From positions 1-40,118 of IMG/VR virus record IMGVR_UViG_3300045971_000059: 40,118 bases of DNA; one strand, 5' to 3'. Within the stretch, counting starts at the first letter, position 1; the number at the start of each line of letters is the position of its first letter. The notes below the pieces were generated by a model. It had not been told where the DNA came from, ran no database searches, and saw only the letters and a program-made list of their open reading frames with translations. This document shows, in pieces, positions 1 to 6,744 of this stretch. The stretch is from a virus. The translations under genes and the position numbers were made by a program.

Positions 1-127
1 GGCGTGTTGGCTGGGTTCAAATTGCCCATCAATGGTGCCTACCCGTTCACCACCATTCGCCTGACGGTCATCCAGCCCAAGCTGGCGTTCCGAGGTGTTG
101 CTGCTGTTCGCTCAAAGGACTATTCAC
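1..127. repeat. Terminal direct repeat, left copy (contig overlap)
   Basis: Bases 1-127 are identical to bases 39992-40118. Joining the ends at this overlap restores one open nuclease gene in frame. The length equals the largest word size used by common short-read assemblers, so this is most simply an assembly overlap of a circular molecule, giving a unit genome of 39,991 bp, and not a physical phage terminal repeat. Confidence 0.95.
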
Positions 128-828
128 TCCAGTCGATTCTTGATATGATTCCAGTTCTGGTCAGAGAGGGCGCCGCAACGGATGCCCCCGATGCACCACT
201 GGTTCCGGGTGAAGGTCAATGTAAATATTGCCGTGCAAAGGGTTCATGCTCTGCGCTGGCAAGTAACGTAATGAAGGAGATCGGTGTCATGTTTCAGCCA
301 GTCGTAAGTTCCCCCGTCTTTGATGTCGCACAGCAAAGTGCCAACAAAGATCCCAACACCATGAGCGATCAGCAGATCCGCGAGATCATGGAAGCAGCCC
401 CCCTGATGCGCCAACTCCTCGATGGAGTGGAAGCGGAAGCACTGCGCCGGTTCCAAGCTGGCCAGGTCATCCCTGGGTTCAAGGCAGTCTATGGCCGCGG
501 CTCTCGTGCATGGGCATTGTCGGAAGACGAGATGGCCGAGCGGCTCATCAAGATGGGTGTGCCCAAGGGTTCTGTGTGGGAGACCAAGCTCGTGTCGCCC
601 GCCAAGGCCGAGAAGCTCACCTGGGAGAAGACCAAGGCCGGTGAAAAGGTCAAGGCTCAACTCTCCGACCGCCAGTTGAAGACCCTCGAGCAAGAGTACA
701 TCACGAAGTTGGCCGGCAAGCTGACCATCGTCCCCGAATCAGACAGTCGTCCTGCGATTGTCCTGAATGCTGCACCGATGTTCAGTGCAGTAGTTGAAAC
801 GCCGGCACTCCCTGCCTGGCTCCTGTAA
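1..828 (+). CDS. DUF2800 RecB/Cas4-like nuclease, C-terminal part (N-terminal part at 39527-40118)
   Basis: This is the C-terminal two thirds of a 430-residue protein that starts at 39527 and crosses the circular junction; base 1 is the first base of codon 156. The part seen here carries a Cys cluster (GQCKYCRAKGSC, C229, C232 and C238 in full-length numbering). With a lone Cys near the N-terminus (C18) this gives the one-plus-three arrangement of AddB/Cas4-type 4Fe-4S nucleases. The PD-(D/E)XK core lies in the other half. DUF2800 proteins usually sit beside DUF2815 and a polymerase in phage replication modules, as here. A role in end processing or recombination is inferred from the family. 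The first possible start in the window (GTG at 4) is internal to the gene and is not a true start. Confidence 0.92.
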   Translation, partial: GVLAGFKLPINGAYPFTTIRLTVIQPKLAFRGVAAVRSKDYSLQSILDMIPVLVREGAATDAPDAPLVPGEGQCKYCRAKGSCSALASNVMKEIGVMFQPVVSSPVFDVAQQSANKDPNTMSDQQIREIMEAAPLMRQLLDGVEAEALRRFQAGQVIPGFKAVYGRGSRAWALSEDEMAERLIKMGVPKGSVWETKLVSPAKAEKLTWEKTKAGEKVKAQLSDRQLKTLEQEYITKLAGKLTIVPESDSRPAIVLNAAPMFSAVVETPALPAWLL

Positions 829-852
829 TCCCGTAAATCACGAAAGTAAATC

Positions 853-1524
853 ATGTCAGACATCATCTTTATCTCCAACGCACGTCTCTCCTTCCCCCAC
901 TTCGCTGAACCCCAGCGCATGAAGAACGAGGTCACCGGTGCCGAGCGCATCTCCTACAACTGCGAACTGCTGCTGGCTCCCAACGACCCCGGTGTGGCCG
1001 CTTTTATGAAGCGTTATGGTGAACTGGCTGTGGCCAAGTGGGCCGAACACGCCCAGCAAGTCATGCAGATGATTCAGCAGGATCGCAAGAGCCGCTGCTA
1101 CGGTTCGGGCGACGAGAAGATCAACAAGAAGACCTTCAAGCCCTATGACGGCTACGCTGGCAACTTCTACATCACCGCCGGCCGCGACACCCAGCCCCAA
1201 GTGATTCAGGCTGACGGTCAGCCCATCGATCCCAACAACTCGATGGCCTACCAGCAACTGACTCGCAAGATGTACGGTGGCTGCCGCATCAATGCTGCCA
1301 TCAAGCCCTGGGCACAGCAGAACAAGCACGGCAACGGCATCCGTTGTGACCTGATCGCCATCCAGTTCGCTGGCGACGATACCCCGTTCGGTGAAGGAGT
1401 GGCAGATGCGTCTAATCTCTTCGGTGCGGTGGCGTCTGCTCCTGCTGGAATGTTTGGTGCTGCGCCTCAAGCTGCGATGCCAGCAGCACCGTTCGCGGCT
1501 CCTAAGATGCCTTGGGAAGTTTAA
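853..1524 (+). CDS. DUF2815 family single-stranded DNA-binding protein
   Basis: A 223-residue protein recognised as DUF2815, a phage ssDNA-binding (OB-fold-like) family found next to DUF2800 nucleases. The N-terminus (ISNARLSFPHFAEPQ) and the central stretch around DGYAGNFYITAGRDTQP are typical. The last ~35 residues are an Ala/Pro/Met-rich flexible tail ending in the acidic-hydrophobic PKMPWEV, comparable in layout to the protein-contact tail of other SSBs (inference). It lies 24 bp after the nuclease gene and before the polymerase gene, so the three probably share an mRNA. It likely coats single-stranded DNA during replication and recombination. Confidence 0.9.
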   Translation: MSDIIFISNARLSFPHFAEPQRMKNEVTGAERISYNCELLLAPNDPGVAAFMKRYGELAVAKWAEHAQQVMQMIQQDRKSRCYGSGDEKINKKTFKPYDGYAGNFYITAGRDTQPQVIQADGQPIDPNNSMAYQQLTRKMYGGCRINAAIKPWAQQNKHGNGIRCDLIAIQFAGDDTPFGEGVADASNLFGAVASAPAGMFGAAPQAAMPAAPFAAPKMPWEV

Positions 1525-1533
1525 GTAGAAATC

Positions 1534-1595
1534 GGGGCGTTGGCGTGGCCAGCGGGTGCATGGTTTACCTTGCATCGTCGCAGTAACAGCGCCCC
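1534..1595 (+). promoter_or_regulatory. Structured RNA leader (three-way junction) before the DNA polymerase gene
   Basis: The 89-bp gap between the SSB-like gene and the polymerase gene can fold as follows. An outer stem pairs 1534-1540 (GGGGCGT) with 1589-1595 (GCGCCCC, one G-U). It encloses hairpin 1 (1541-1544 TGGC with 1548-1551 GCCA) and hairpin 2 (1555-1560 GGTGCA with 1571-1576 TGCATC, extended by GG/CC). The polymerase ATG at 1614 has no recognisable Shine-Dalgarno sequence. A translational operator is inferred by analogy with T4 gp43 and gp32 autoregulation; no known riboswitch class is recognised. Confidence 0.5.
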
Positions 1596-1613
1596 ACCTA
1601 ACTGGTAACTGTA

Positions 1614-3446
1614 ATGGTCAATGATGTAATTTATGATTTGGAGACATACCCCAATGTCTTCACGATCGCCGCAGAACACGCTACGCTGCCGATCAAGTGG
1701 CAGTTCGAGATCAGCCCCTGGGTCAACGATTCAGCCGAGATCATCGACTGGCTGCATGGCCTGAAGTCCATCGATGCCCGCATGGTCGGGTTCAACAACA
1801 TCGGCTTCGACTACCCCATTCTGCACATGCTCTTTCGCATGGGGCGCTCCGATGCCAACACGCTGTACCAAAAAGCAATGGCCATCATTGCCGCGCAGGA
1901 CGATGAGAAATTTGTCCACATGGTCAAGCCATCCGACCGCATCGTGGAGCAGATCGACCTGTTCAAGATCCACCACTTCGACAACAAGGCCCGCTCCACC
2001 AGTCTGAAGTCACTCGAGTTCAACATGCGCTCCGACACGATTGAGGACTTGCCCTTCAAGGTTGGCACCATGCTCACGCAGGACCAACTGCCCACGCTCA
2101 AGAAGTACAACGCGCACGATGTAAAGCAAACCAAGGTTTTCTATACACATACGCTGGACATGATTCATTTCCGCGAAAAGATGAGCACGATGTACCCTGG
2201 CAAGGACTGGCTCAATTTCAACGACACCAAGATCGGCAAGGAGTTCTTCACCTTGAAGCTCGAGGAGGCCGGCGTGTCGTGCTACGACTTCAGCGCCGCG
2301 GGTCGTGTGCCGCGCCAGACCAAACGCCCCGTGATCAATCTGGGTGACGCGGTGCTGCCGTGGATCACGTTCGATCACCCTGAGTTCACCCGTATCTTGG
2401 ACTGGTTCAAGGCACAGGTGATCACCGAGACCAAAGGAGTCTTCAGTGATATTACTTCAACCGTTGATGGCTTTACTTTTGTCTTTGGCCTCGGTGGCAT
2501 TCATGGCAGCGTTGAGTCGGAGGTCATTGAGTCCGATGAAGATCGCGTTATTGTCGATCTGGATGTTTCCTCTTATTATCCAAATCTTGCCATCGTCAAT
2601 GGGTTCTACCCAGAGCACCTCGGAAAAGAGTTCTGCTTCATCTACAAAAGCCTGTACGAGCAGCGCAAGTCGTACCCCAAGAAGTCGGCAGAATCGGCCA
2701 TGCTGAAGCTGGCGCTGAACGGTGTGTATGGCGACTCCAACAACCGCTTCAGCGTCTTCTACGACCCGCTGTACACCATGAAGACCACGCTCAATGGTCA
2801 ACTGCTGTTGTGCAAGCTGGCCGAGGGGCTGCTGCACATCCCCGGGCTCACGCTGATACAGGTGAACACCGATGGCCTGACTGTGATGGTGCCGCGCTCC
2901 CAGAAGAACATGGTCGACCTGGCCCGCCACGCATGGGAAGACCGCACCGGGCTCCAACTCGAGGAGGCCATCTACTCGCACATGTTCATCCGAGATGTGA
3001 ACAACTACATCGCCCGCTATGAGAATGGGTCCGTGAAGCGCAAAGGCGCCTATGAGTGGGACATGGAGTGGCACCAGAATGCCGGCGCACTGGTGGTGGC
3101 CAAGGTGGCCGAGAAGCACCTAATCGAGAGGACGCCCATCCGTACCATCGTGGAGCAGTGGCCCGACAAGATGGACTTCATGCTCCGCACCAAGGTGCCG
3201 CGCTCCAGCTACCTGCAGTGGGGTGAGCACCAGGCGCAGAACATCAGCCGCTACTACATCGCCAAGGGTGGCAAGCCCCTGACCAAGTGGATGCCGCCCC
3301 TCAAGGGTAAGACCGAGTGGCGCAAGTTCGCCGTGGAGTCTGGGTGGAACGTGCAGGTATGCAACGACATCAAGGATGCCACGCTGCCTGTGGATTTTGA
3401 TTACTACGTCAACGAAGTGGAGAAAATATGTCTGGGTCTAGCTTAG
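1614..3446 (+). CDS. Family B DNA polymerase with 3'-5' exonuclease domain
   Basis: A 610-residue replicative polymerase. Exonuclease motifs are intact: Exo I D8-L-E10, Exo II FNNIGFD (N62, D66) and Exo III Y165-NAH-D169. Polymerase motif A is DVSSYYP (D317), motif B KLALNGVYG (K365, N369, Y372, G373), and motif C is VNTDG (D420). Motif C departs from the canonical DTDS: the first Asp is Asn and Ser is Gly, while the metal-binding second Asp is kept. The protein is shorter than most cellular B polymerases. It follows the SSB-like gene and overlaps the DUF3310 gene by 19 bp. The start has no clear ribosome binding site and lies after a foldable leader. Confidence 0.93.
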   Translation: MVNDVIYDLETYPNVFTIAAEHATLPIKWQFEISPWVNDSAEIIDWLHGLKSIDARMVGFNNIGFDYPILHMLFRMGRSDANTLYQKAMAIIAAQDDEKFVHMVKPSDRIVEQIDLFKIHHFDNKARSTSLKSLEFNMRSDTIEDLPFKVGTMLTQDQLPTLKKYNAHDVKQTKVFYTHTLDMIHFREKMSTMYPGKDWLNFNDTKIGKEFFTLKLEEAGVSCYDFSAAGRVPRQTKRPVINLGDAVLPWITFDHPEFTRILDWFKAQVITETKGVFSDITSTVDGFTFVFGLGGIHGSVESEVIESDEDRVIVDLDVSSYYPNLAIVNGFYPEHLGKEFCFIYKSLYEQRKSYPKKSAESAMLKLALNGVYGDSNNRFSVFYDPLYTMKTTLNGQLLLCKLAEGLLHIPGLTLIQVNTDGLTVMVPRSQKNMVDLARHAWEDRTGLQLEEAIYSHMFIRDVNNYIARYENGSVKRKGAYEWDMEWHQNAGALVVAKVAEKHLIERTPIRTIVEQWPDKMDFMLRTKVPRSSYLQWGEHQAQNISRYYIAKGGKPLTKWMPPLKGKTEWRKFAVESGWNVQVCNDIKDATLPVDFDYYVNEVEKICLGLA

Positions 3447-3667
3447 AGAAACAGGTGGCCGGCAACCACTATAAAGACATGCCAATTCAGCCCGTCGAGT
3501 ACATCCACGCCAACGCACTGGGGTACTTCGAGGGTAACGTGGTCAAGTACATCTCACGCTGGCGCCTGAAGAATGGTGTACAGGATCTTGAGAAGGCCAA
3601 GCACTATGTCGAACTGCTGATCGAACTCGAGCACCGCAGGGTCGACAAGGAGTGCAACGGTGCTTGA
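3428..3667 (+). CDS. DUF3310 family small protein
   Basis: A 79-residue protein recognised as DUF3310, sometimes called SaV-like and annotated as a putative nucleotide kinase. The family signature is NHYKDMPIQPVEYI, followed by GNVVKYISRW and a helix rich in charged residues (QDLEKAKHYVELL). It starts inside the end of the polymerase gene, with a GGAG-type ribosome binding site in the polymerase sequence, so translation is probably coupled. The biochemical role is not established; position within the replication genes suggests nucleotide or DNA metabolism. Confidence 0.88.
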   Translation: MSGSSLEKQVAGNHYKDMPIQPVEYIHANALGYFEGNVVKYISRWRLKNGVQDLEKAKHYVELLIELEHRRVDKECNGA

Positions 3668-3944
3668 AAAGGACATCGAGGGTAAAGTCTGTGAATATGC
3701 ACGGTCAAAGGGTGTGCTTGCGTACAAATTCACCAGCCCCGCACGGGCTGCTGTGCCCGATCGTCTGTTCATTGCACCGGATGGCCGTGTGTGGTTCTGT
3801 GAATTTAAAGCTGAAGGAAAAAAGCCAACTCCCGCCCAAGAGCGAGAGCACACCAGGCTCCGGCAGCAAAAAGTAATCGTCCTTGTAATTGATAACGTAA
3901 TCGAAGGTAAGAATATGATCGACTTGATGGTGGGGCTATGCTGA
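3660..3944 (+). CDS. VRR-NUC domain nuclease
   Basis: A 94-residue single-domain nuclease of the VRR-NUC (PD-(D/E)XK) family. Active-site residues are visible as AVPDRLF (D34) and CEFKA (E48, K50), with a following Gln at residue 60. It starts with GTG at 3660, placed 7 bases after AAGGAG and overlapping the end of the DUF3310 gene. Stand-alone VRR-NUC proteins are commonly encoded directly before SNF2 helicases in phage replication modules, exactly as here, and stand-alone viral members have structure-selective nuclease activity. It probably processes branched DNA together with the helicase. Confidence 0.92.
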   Translation: MLEKDIEGKVCEYARSKGVLAYKFTSPARAAVPDRLFIAPDGRVWFCEFKAEGKKPTPAQEREHTRLRQQKVIVLVIDNVIEGKNMIDLMVGLC

Positions 3945-5344
3945 CCCCTGAACTACTGTTTGACTACCAGAAGAAGGCAGTCAACTTCCAATGCACCCAC
4001 CCCAACTCGATGCTCTGGCTCGACATGGGACTGGGCAAGACCGTGATCACTCTGACCACGCTGTCCCACCTGATCAAGACCCAGTTCCTCAAGGGTGTGG
4101 TCATCGTGGCGCCCATCCGAGTCATCCGACTGGTGTGGCGCCAGGAGGCCGCCAAGTGGGAGCACACCAAGCACCTAAAGTTCTCGATGGTCACCGGCAC
4201 CAGAGACCAGCGCACCCGCGCCCTGCTGCGCCCGGCCGACATCTACCTGATCAACTATGAGAACCTGAAGTGGATGGCCGAGACGCTGCAGACCTACTTC
4301 GTCAAGAAGGACCGGCCCCTGCCCTTCACCGGCATTGTGTGGGACGAGATCAGCAAGATGAAGAACAGCGCCACCGACCGCGTCAAGGCCACCCGCAAGA
4401 TACTCGAGCAGTTCACCTGGTCCACGGGGCTCACTGGGACGCCGGCCAGCAACGGCTACAAGGATCTCCACGGTCAGTTTCTGGTGGTCGACAAGGGTGA
4501 GCGACTCGGGGTCAGCAAGACCGCGTTCCGCACCCGGTTCTACAAGAAGATCGGCCCCTACAAAGAGGTGGCCTATGAGGACACCGAGGACACCATCAAA
4601 CGCCTGATTGGTGACATCACACTCGAGATGAGTGCAGAGGACTACAACCCGCTGCCCGACCTGATGGTCAACAACATCGAGATTGAGATGCCCGAGGCAC
4701 TGAGAGCTTCCTACGACAAGATGGAGCGGGAGTTCTTTTTGAAGCTCGACAGTGGCACCGAGGTGGAGATGTTCAACCAGGCGTCCCTGACCAACAAGTG
4801 CCTCCAGTTCAGCAATGGCGCCATGTACCCCGTGGCCGGTATGCCCTTGTGGGAACCCATCCATGACCTCAAGCTCGAAGCACTCGAGGAGATCATTGAC
4901 GAGGCCCAGGGCAGCCCTATCCTGTGCTCCTATGCTTACCGCAGTGATGCCCAGCGCATCATGGAGAAGTTCAAAGACTTGGACCCGATCAACCTGACCG
5001 AGTGCAAGACCGAGAGCAGTCTGGTCAACGCCATGCACCGCTGGAAAGCAGGCGATTGTGCCCTGATGATTGGCCACCCAGCTTCGATGGGTCACGGCAT
5101 TGACGGGCTCCAGAACAGCGGGCACATTCTGGTCTGGTACGGACTGAACTGGTCACTGGACCTGTACGACCAGTTCAATGCCCGGGTGCGCCGGCAAGGC
5201 CAAGGTGCCCCAGTCATCTGCCACCGCATAATGATGCGCGACACGCTGGACCAAGCGCAAGCTCTGGCACTCGACGACAAGGCCACCACCCAGGCCGGTC
5301 TCAGGAGCGCAATCAAAATGTACCGGCAGTCCAAGAATCTGTGA
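3938..5344 (+). CDS. SNF2-family DEAD/DEAH-like helicase
   Basis: A 468-residue superfamily 2 helicase. The Walker A motif is DMGLGKT (29-35), motif II is WDEIS (135-139, in place of DEAH/DEAD), motif III LTGTPAS (165-171), and the C-terminal half has the motif VI region QFNARVRRQGQ with its arginine finger. The set matches compact phage SNF2 helicases that have only the two RecA-like lobes. It overlaps the VRR-NUC gene by 7 bp, and the pair probably act together on replication or recombination intermediates. It is the last well-defined gene of the replication block. Confidence 0.93.
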   Translation: MLTPELLFDYQKKAVNFQCTHPNSMLWLDMGLGKTVITLTTLSHLIKTQFLKGVVIVAPIRVIRLVWRQEAAKWEHTKHLKFSMVTGTRDQRTRALLRPADIYLINYENLKWMAETLQTYFVKKDRPLPFTGIVWDEISKMKNSATDRVKATRKILEQFTWSTGLTGTPASNGYKDLHGQFLVVDKGERLGVSKTAFRTRFYKKIGPYKEVAYEDTEDTIKRLIGDITLEMSAEDYNPLPDLMVNNIEIEMPEALRASYDKMEREFFLKLDSGTEVEMFNQASLTNKCLQFSNGAMYPVAGMPLWEPIHDLKLEALEEIIDEAQGSPILCSYAYRSDAQRIMEKFKDLDPINLTECKTESSLVNAMHRWKAGDCALMIGHPASMGHGIDGLQNSGHILVWYGLNWSLDLYDQFNARVRRQGQGAPVICHRIMMRDTLDQAQALALDDKATTQAGLRSAIKMYRQSKNL

Positions 5345-5348
5345 TACA

Positions 5349-5370
5349 CTTGTTCCACACTAACAAGGAG
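5349..5370 (+). promoter_or_regulatory. Hairpin overlapping the ribosome binding site of the next gene
   Basis: A 6-bp perfect stem, CTTGTT (5349-5354) with AACAAG (5362-5367) and a 7-base loop, covers the first half of the AAGGAG Shine-Dalgarno sequence at 5365-5370. When folded it would hinder initiation at 5373 or 5379. A regulatory effect is inferred only. Confidence 0.3.
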
Positions 5371-5378
5371 TAATGGGC

Positions 5379-5798
5379 ATGAAACGCAAGCGCAAATACT
5401 ACGCAGACCCTGGGCTGCTGTGGAAGATGGTCTCCAAGCAGAAACCGTTCTGCGAGGAGGACTTCATCATCCTGTCAGTTGCCCTGCGGATGAACCTCGA
5501 GCGGCTTCGGATTGGTGAGTATGATGAAGGGGACCACCGGAGCCTGTGCGCCGCCATGAACACCTGTGCCATCAGGTCAGTCAGCATTGGTGACGATGCC
5601 GGCAAGATTGCCCACGATGCCATCATGGCACTGGCGGCCATCGGCAAGCGGCACGACACATGGGGCAAGTGGGAGTGCATCCCTGCCGAGGAGATTGCCC
5701 TGCTCAACGGTGTGGACCTCCACGACCAGATGGTCAAGCACTCGGACAAGGGCAGTCTGGTTGCGGCGTTCAGCCTACAAGATGTGCTGGCAGCATGA
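5379..5798 (+). CDS. Hypothetical protein, 139 aa
   Basis: I do not recognise this family. The protein starts very basic (MKRKRKYYADP), is mainly helical by composition, and has no membrane segment. Two in-frame ATGs exist at 5373 and 5379; the second lies 8 bases after AAGGAG (5365-5370) and is preferred, the first only 2 bases. It is 3' of the helicase, with a hairpin across its ribosome binding site, and overlaps the next small gene by ATGA. Its place at the end of the replication block suggests an accessory role in DNA metabolism or a host-takeover function, but nothing in the sequence decides this. Confidence 0.75.
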   Translation: MKRKRKYYADPGLLWKMVSKQKPFCEEDFIILSVALRMNLERLRIGEYDEGDHRSLCAAMNTCAIRSVSIGDDAGKIAHDAIMALAAIGKRHDTWGKWECIPAEEIALLNGVDLHDQMVKHSDKGSLVAAFSLQDVLAA

Positions 5799-6040
5799 TC
5801 TGCTGCAACCACAATTGCAATCAGGGGCGCGACTGCCCCCTGAGAAAGCCGCTACTTGGCGGCCCCTTTAACTTTTTCCCACGATCGACCCATGACGTAG
5901 CCGGTCATCACCACACCGAACAGTTGCAGGATCGAGTCGGGGATGGCACCCAGCCATGCCTTGAACCCCACGGTGAACGTGGCTGCCGCACCCGGGTTGA
6001 AGATGGCCAGGACGCCCATCGGGATGCTCCACAGCAGTAG
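5795..6040 (+). CDS. Possible small Cys-rich protein, convergent with the holin gene
   Basis: An 81-codon frame opens with ATGA overlap on the preceding gene. Its first residues, MICCNHNCNQGRDCPLRK, have five Cys and resemble small zinc-ribbon-like proteins at this position in other phages. From about 5852 on it runs antisense over the holin gene, where its composition looks like a shadow frame. The N-terminal part may be real and the rest read-through, or the frame may be chance. Confidence 0.4.
   Translation: MICCNHNCNQGRDCPLRKPLLGGPFNFFPRSTHDVAGHHHTEQLQDRVGDGTQPCLEPHGERGCRTRVEDGQDAHRDAPQQ
5821..5843. terminator. Hairpin between convergent operons
   Basis: A perfect 7-bp stem, TCAGGGG (5821-5827) and CCCCTGA (5837-5843), lies just before the point where the rightward replication block and the leftward late operon meet. 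There is no good T-run on either side, so it may be a weak or Rho-assisted terminator, or an mRNA 3' end stabiliser. Confidence 0.4.
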
Positions 6041-6271
6041 GATGTAGACCACATAGAGGAACGAGGGTCTGGCCCTGCTGGTCCACGGGTCAGGCGACTG
6101 CGCCTCTGCGATGATGGCAGACAACTGGGTCTTGATCTCGTCGAGATCCCCCTGCTGCTGCATTTTGAGCAACTCAAGTTGGGCCTTGGCTTTTTCCGTT
6201 GGATCGGGGAACAGCTTATCGATCAGCTTGCTGCCGATGCTGAAGATACTGGAGAGAGTGATCGGGTCCAT
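5852..6271 (-). CDS. Three-TM holin (Holin_3TMs / GTA-holin type)
   Basis: A 139-residue protein starting at 6271 in a TAATG overlap with the lysozyme stop, behind AAGGGG; longer upstream extension would run into the lysozyme gene. The N-terminal 70 residues are an amphipathic, charged helix (KAKAQLELLKMQQQGDLDE). The motif DPWTSRARPSFLYVVYILL leads into hydrophobic segments at about 73-92, 97-112 and 115-128. This is the layout of the Holin_3TMs family, known from phages and gene transfer agents. It should sit in the inner membrane and release the neighbouring muramidase. It is the last gene of the late operon. Confidence 0.87.
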   Translation of the reverse strand: MDPITLSSIFSIGSKLIDKLFPDPTEKAKAQLELLKMQQQGDLDEIKTQLSAIIAEAQSPDPWTSRARPSFLYVVYILLLWSIPMGVLAIFNPGAAATFTVGFKAWLGAIPDSILQLFGVVMTGYVMGRSWEKVKGAAK

Positions 6272-6744
6272 TAAATCCCCTTGAGTTGGTCGGCCAGGCG
6301 CCGAGCCCAGCCTTTGCCGAATACGTCCCACGTCGAGAGCTTGGTCATAAAGTCCAACCGCTGACCAATGAACCGGGCACAAGCCGATTCGGCATCAAGG
6401 CGCCCCACCGCGGCCTGGGTGAGCGGGCCAATGACACCATCATCTGCGGTGCCCACTGCCCGCTGCAGGAACCTGGTGGCCTGGCCGATACCTGAGTTGA
6501 CCGCAGCATCGAACAGCAGGAACGCCAGTGTCGGCGGCAGCTTGTCGCACTGGGCACGGTCCCAGTAGTCCCGCTTGTAGATCTCCTTGGCACCTTCCCG
6601 AGTGATGTTCTTGATGTCCACTGCCGGGTAGGCCCGCTTGCTGATGCCGAAGTTGGTCTCGCCGCCAGGGTCACGCGGGTCTAGGGTATACCCTCCCTCG
6701 TAGCCGATGAGCTTGTCGAAGCATTGGTCAAACCAGGTGGTCAT
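6271..6744 (-). CDS. GH108 endolysin (N-acetylmuramidase) with PG_binding_3 domain
   Basis: A 157-residue lysozyme. The N-terminal glycosyl hydrolase 108 domain has the catalytic Glu in GYEGGYT (E16) and the signature DPGGETNFGIS. The C-terminal third (about 88-157, AVGTADDGVIGPLTQAA onward) is the peptidoglycan-binding domain type 3. The protein has no signal peptide or N-terminal anchor, so export should depend on the holin encoded next (TAATG overlap). It overlaps the 822-residue ejection protein gene by ATGA. Full family length; no missing residue seen. Confidence 0.94.
   Translation of the reverse strand: MTTWFDQCFDKLIGYEGGYTLDPRDPGGETNFGISKRAYPAVDIKNITREGAKEIYKRDYWDRAQCDKLPPTLAFLLFDAAVNSGIGQATRFLQRAVGTADDGVIGPLTQAAVGRLDAESACARFIGQRLDFMTKLSTWDVFGKGWARRLADQLKGI

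Noticed and set aside
1-127. Physical T7-like direct terminal repeats
   Set aside because: The repeat lies inside a gene that it joins in frame, is short and matches an assembly word length; the P22-type packaging genes favour headful packaging.
4175-5125. - strand open frame of 316 codons opposite the SNF2 helicase
   Set aside because: Shadow composition and wholly inside a helicase gene with intact motifs.
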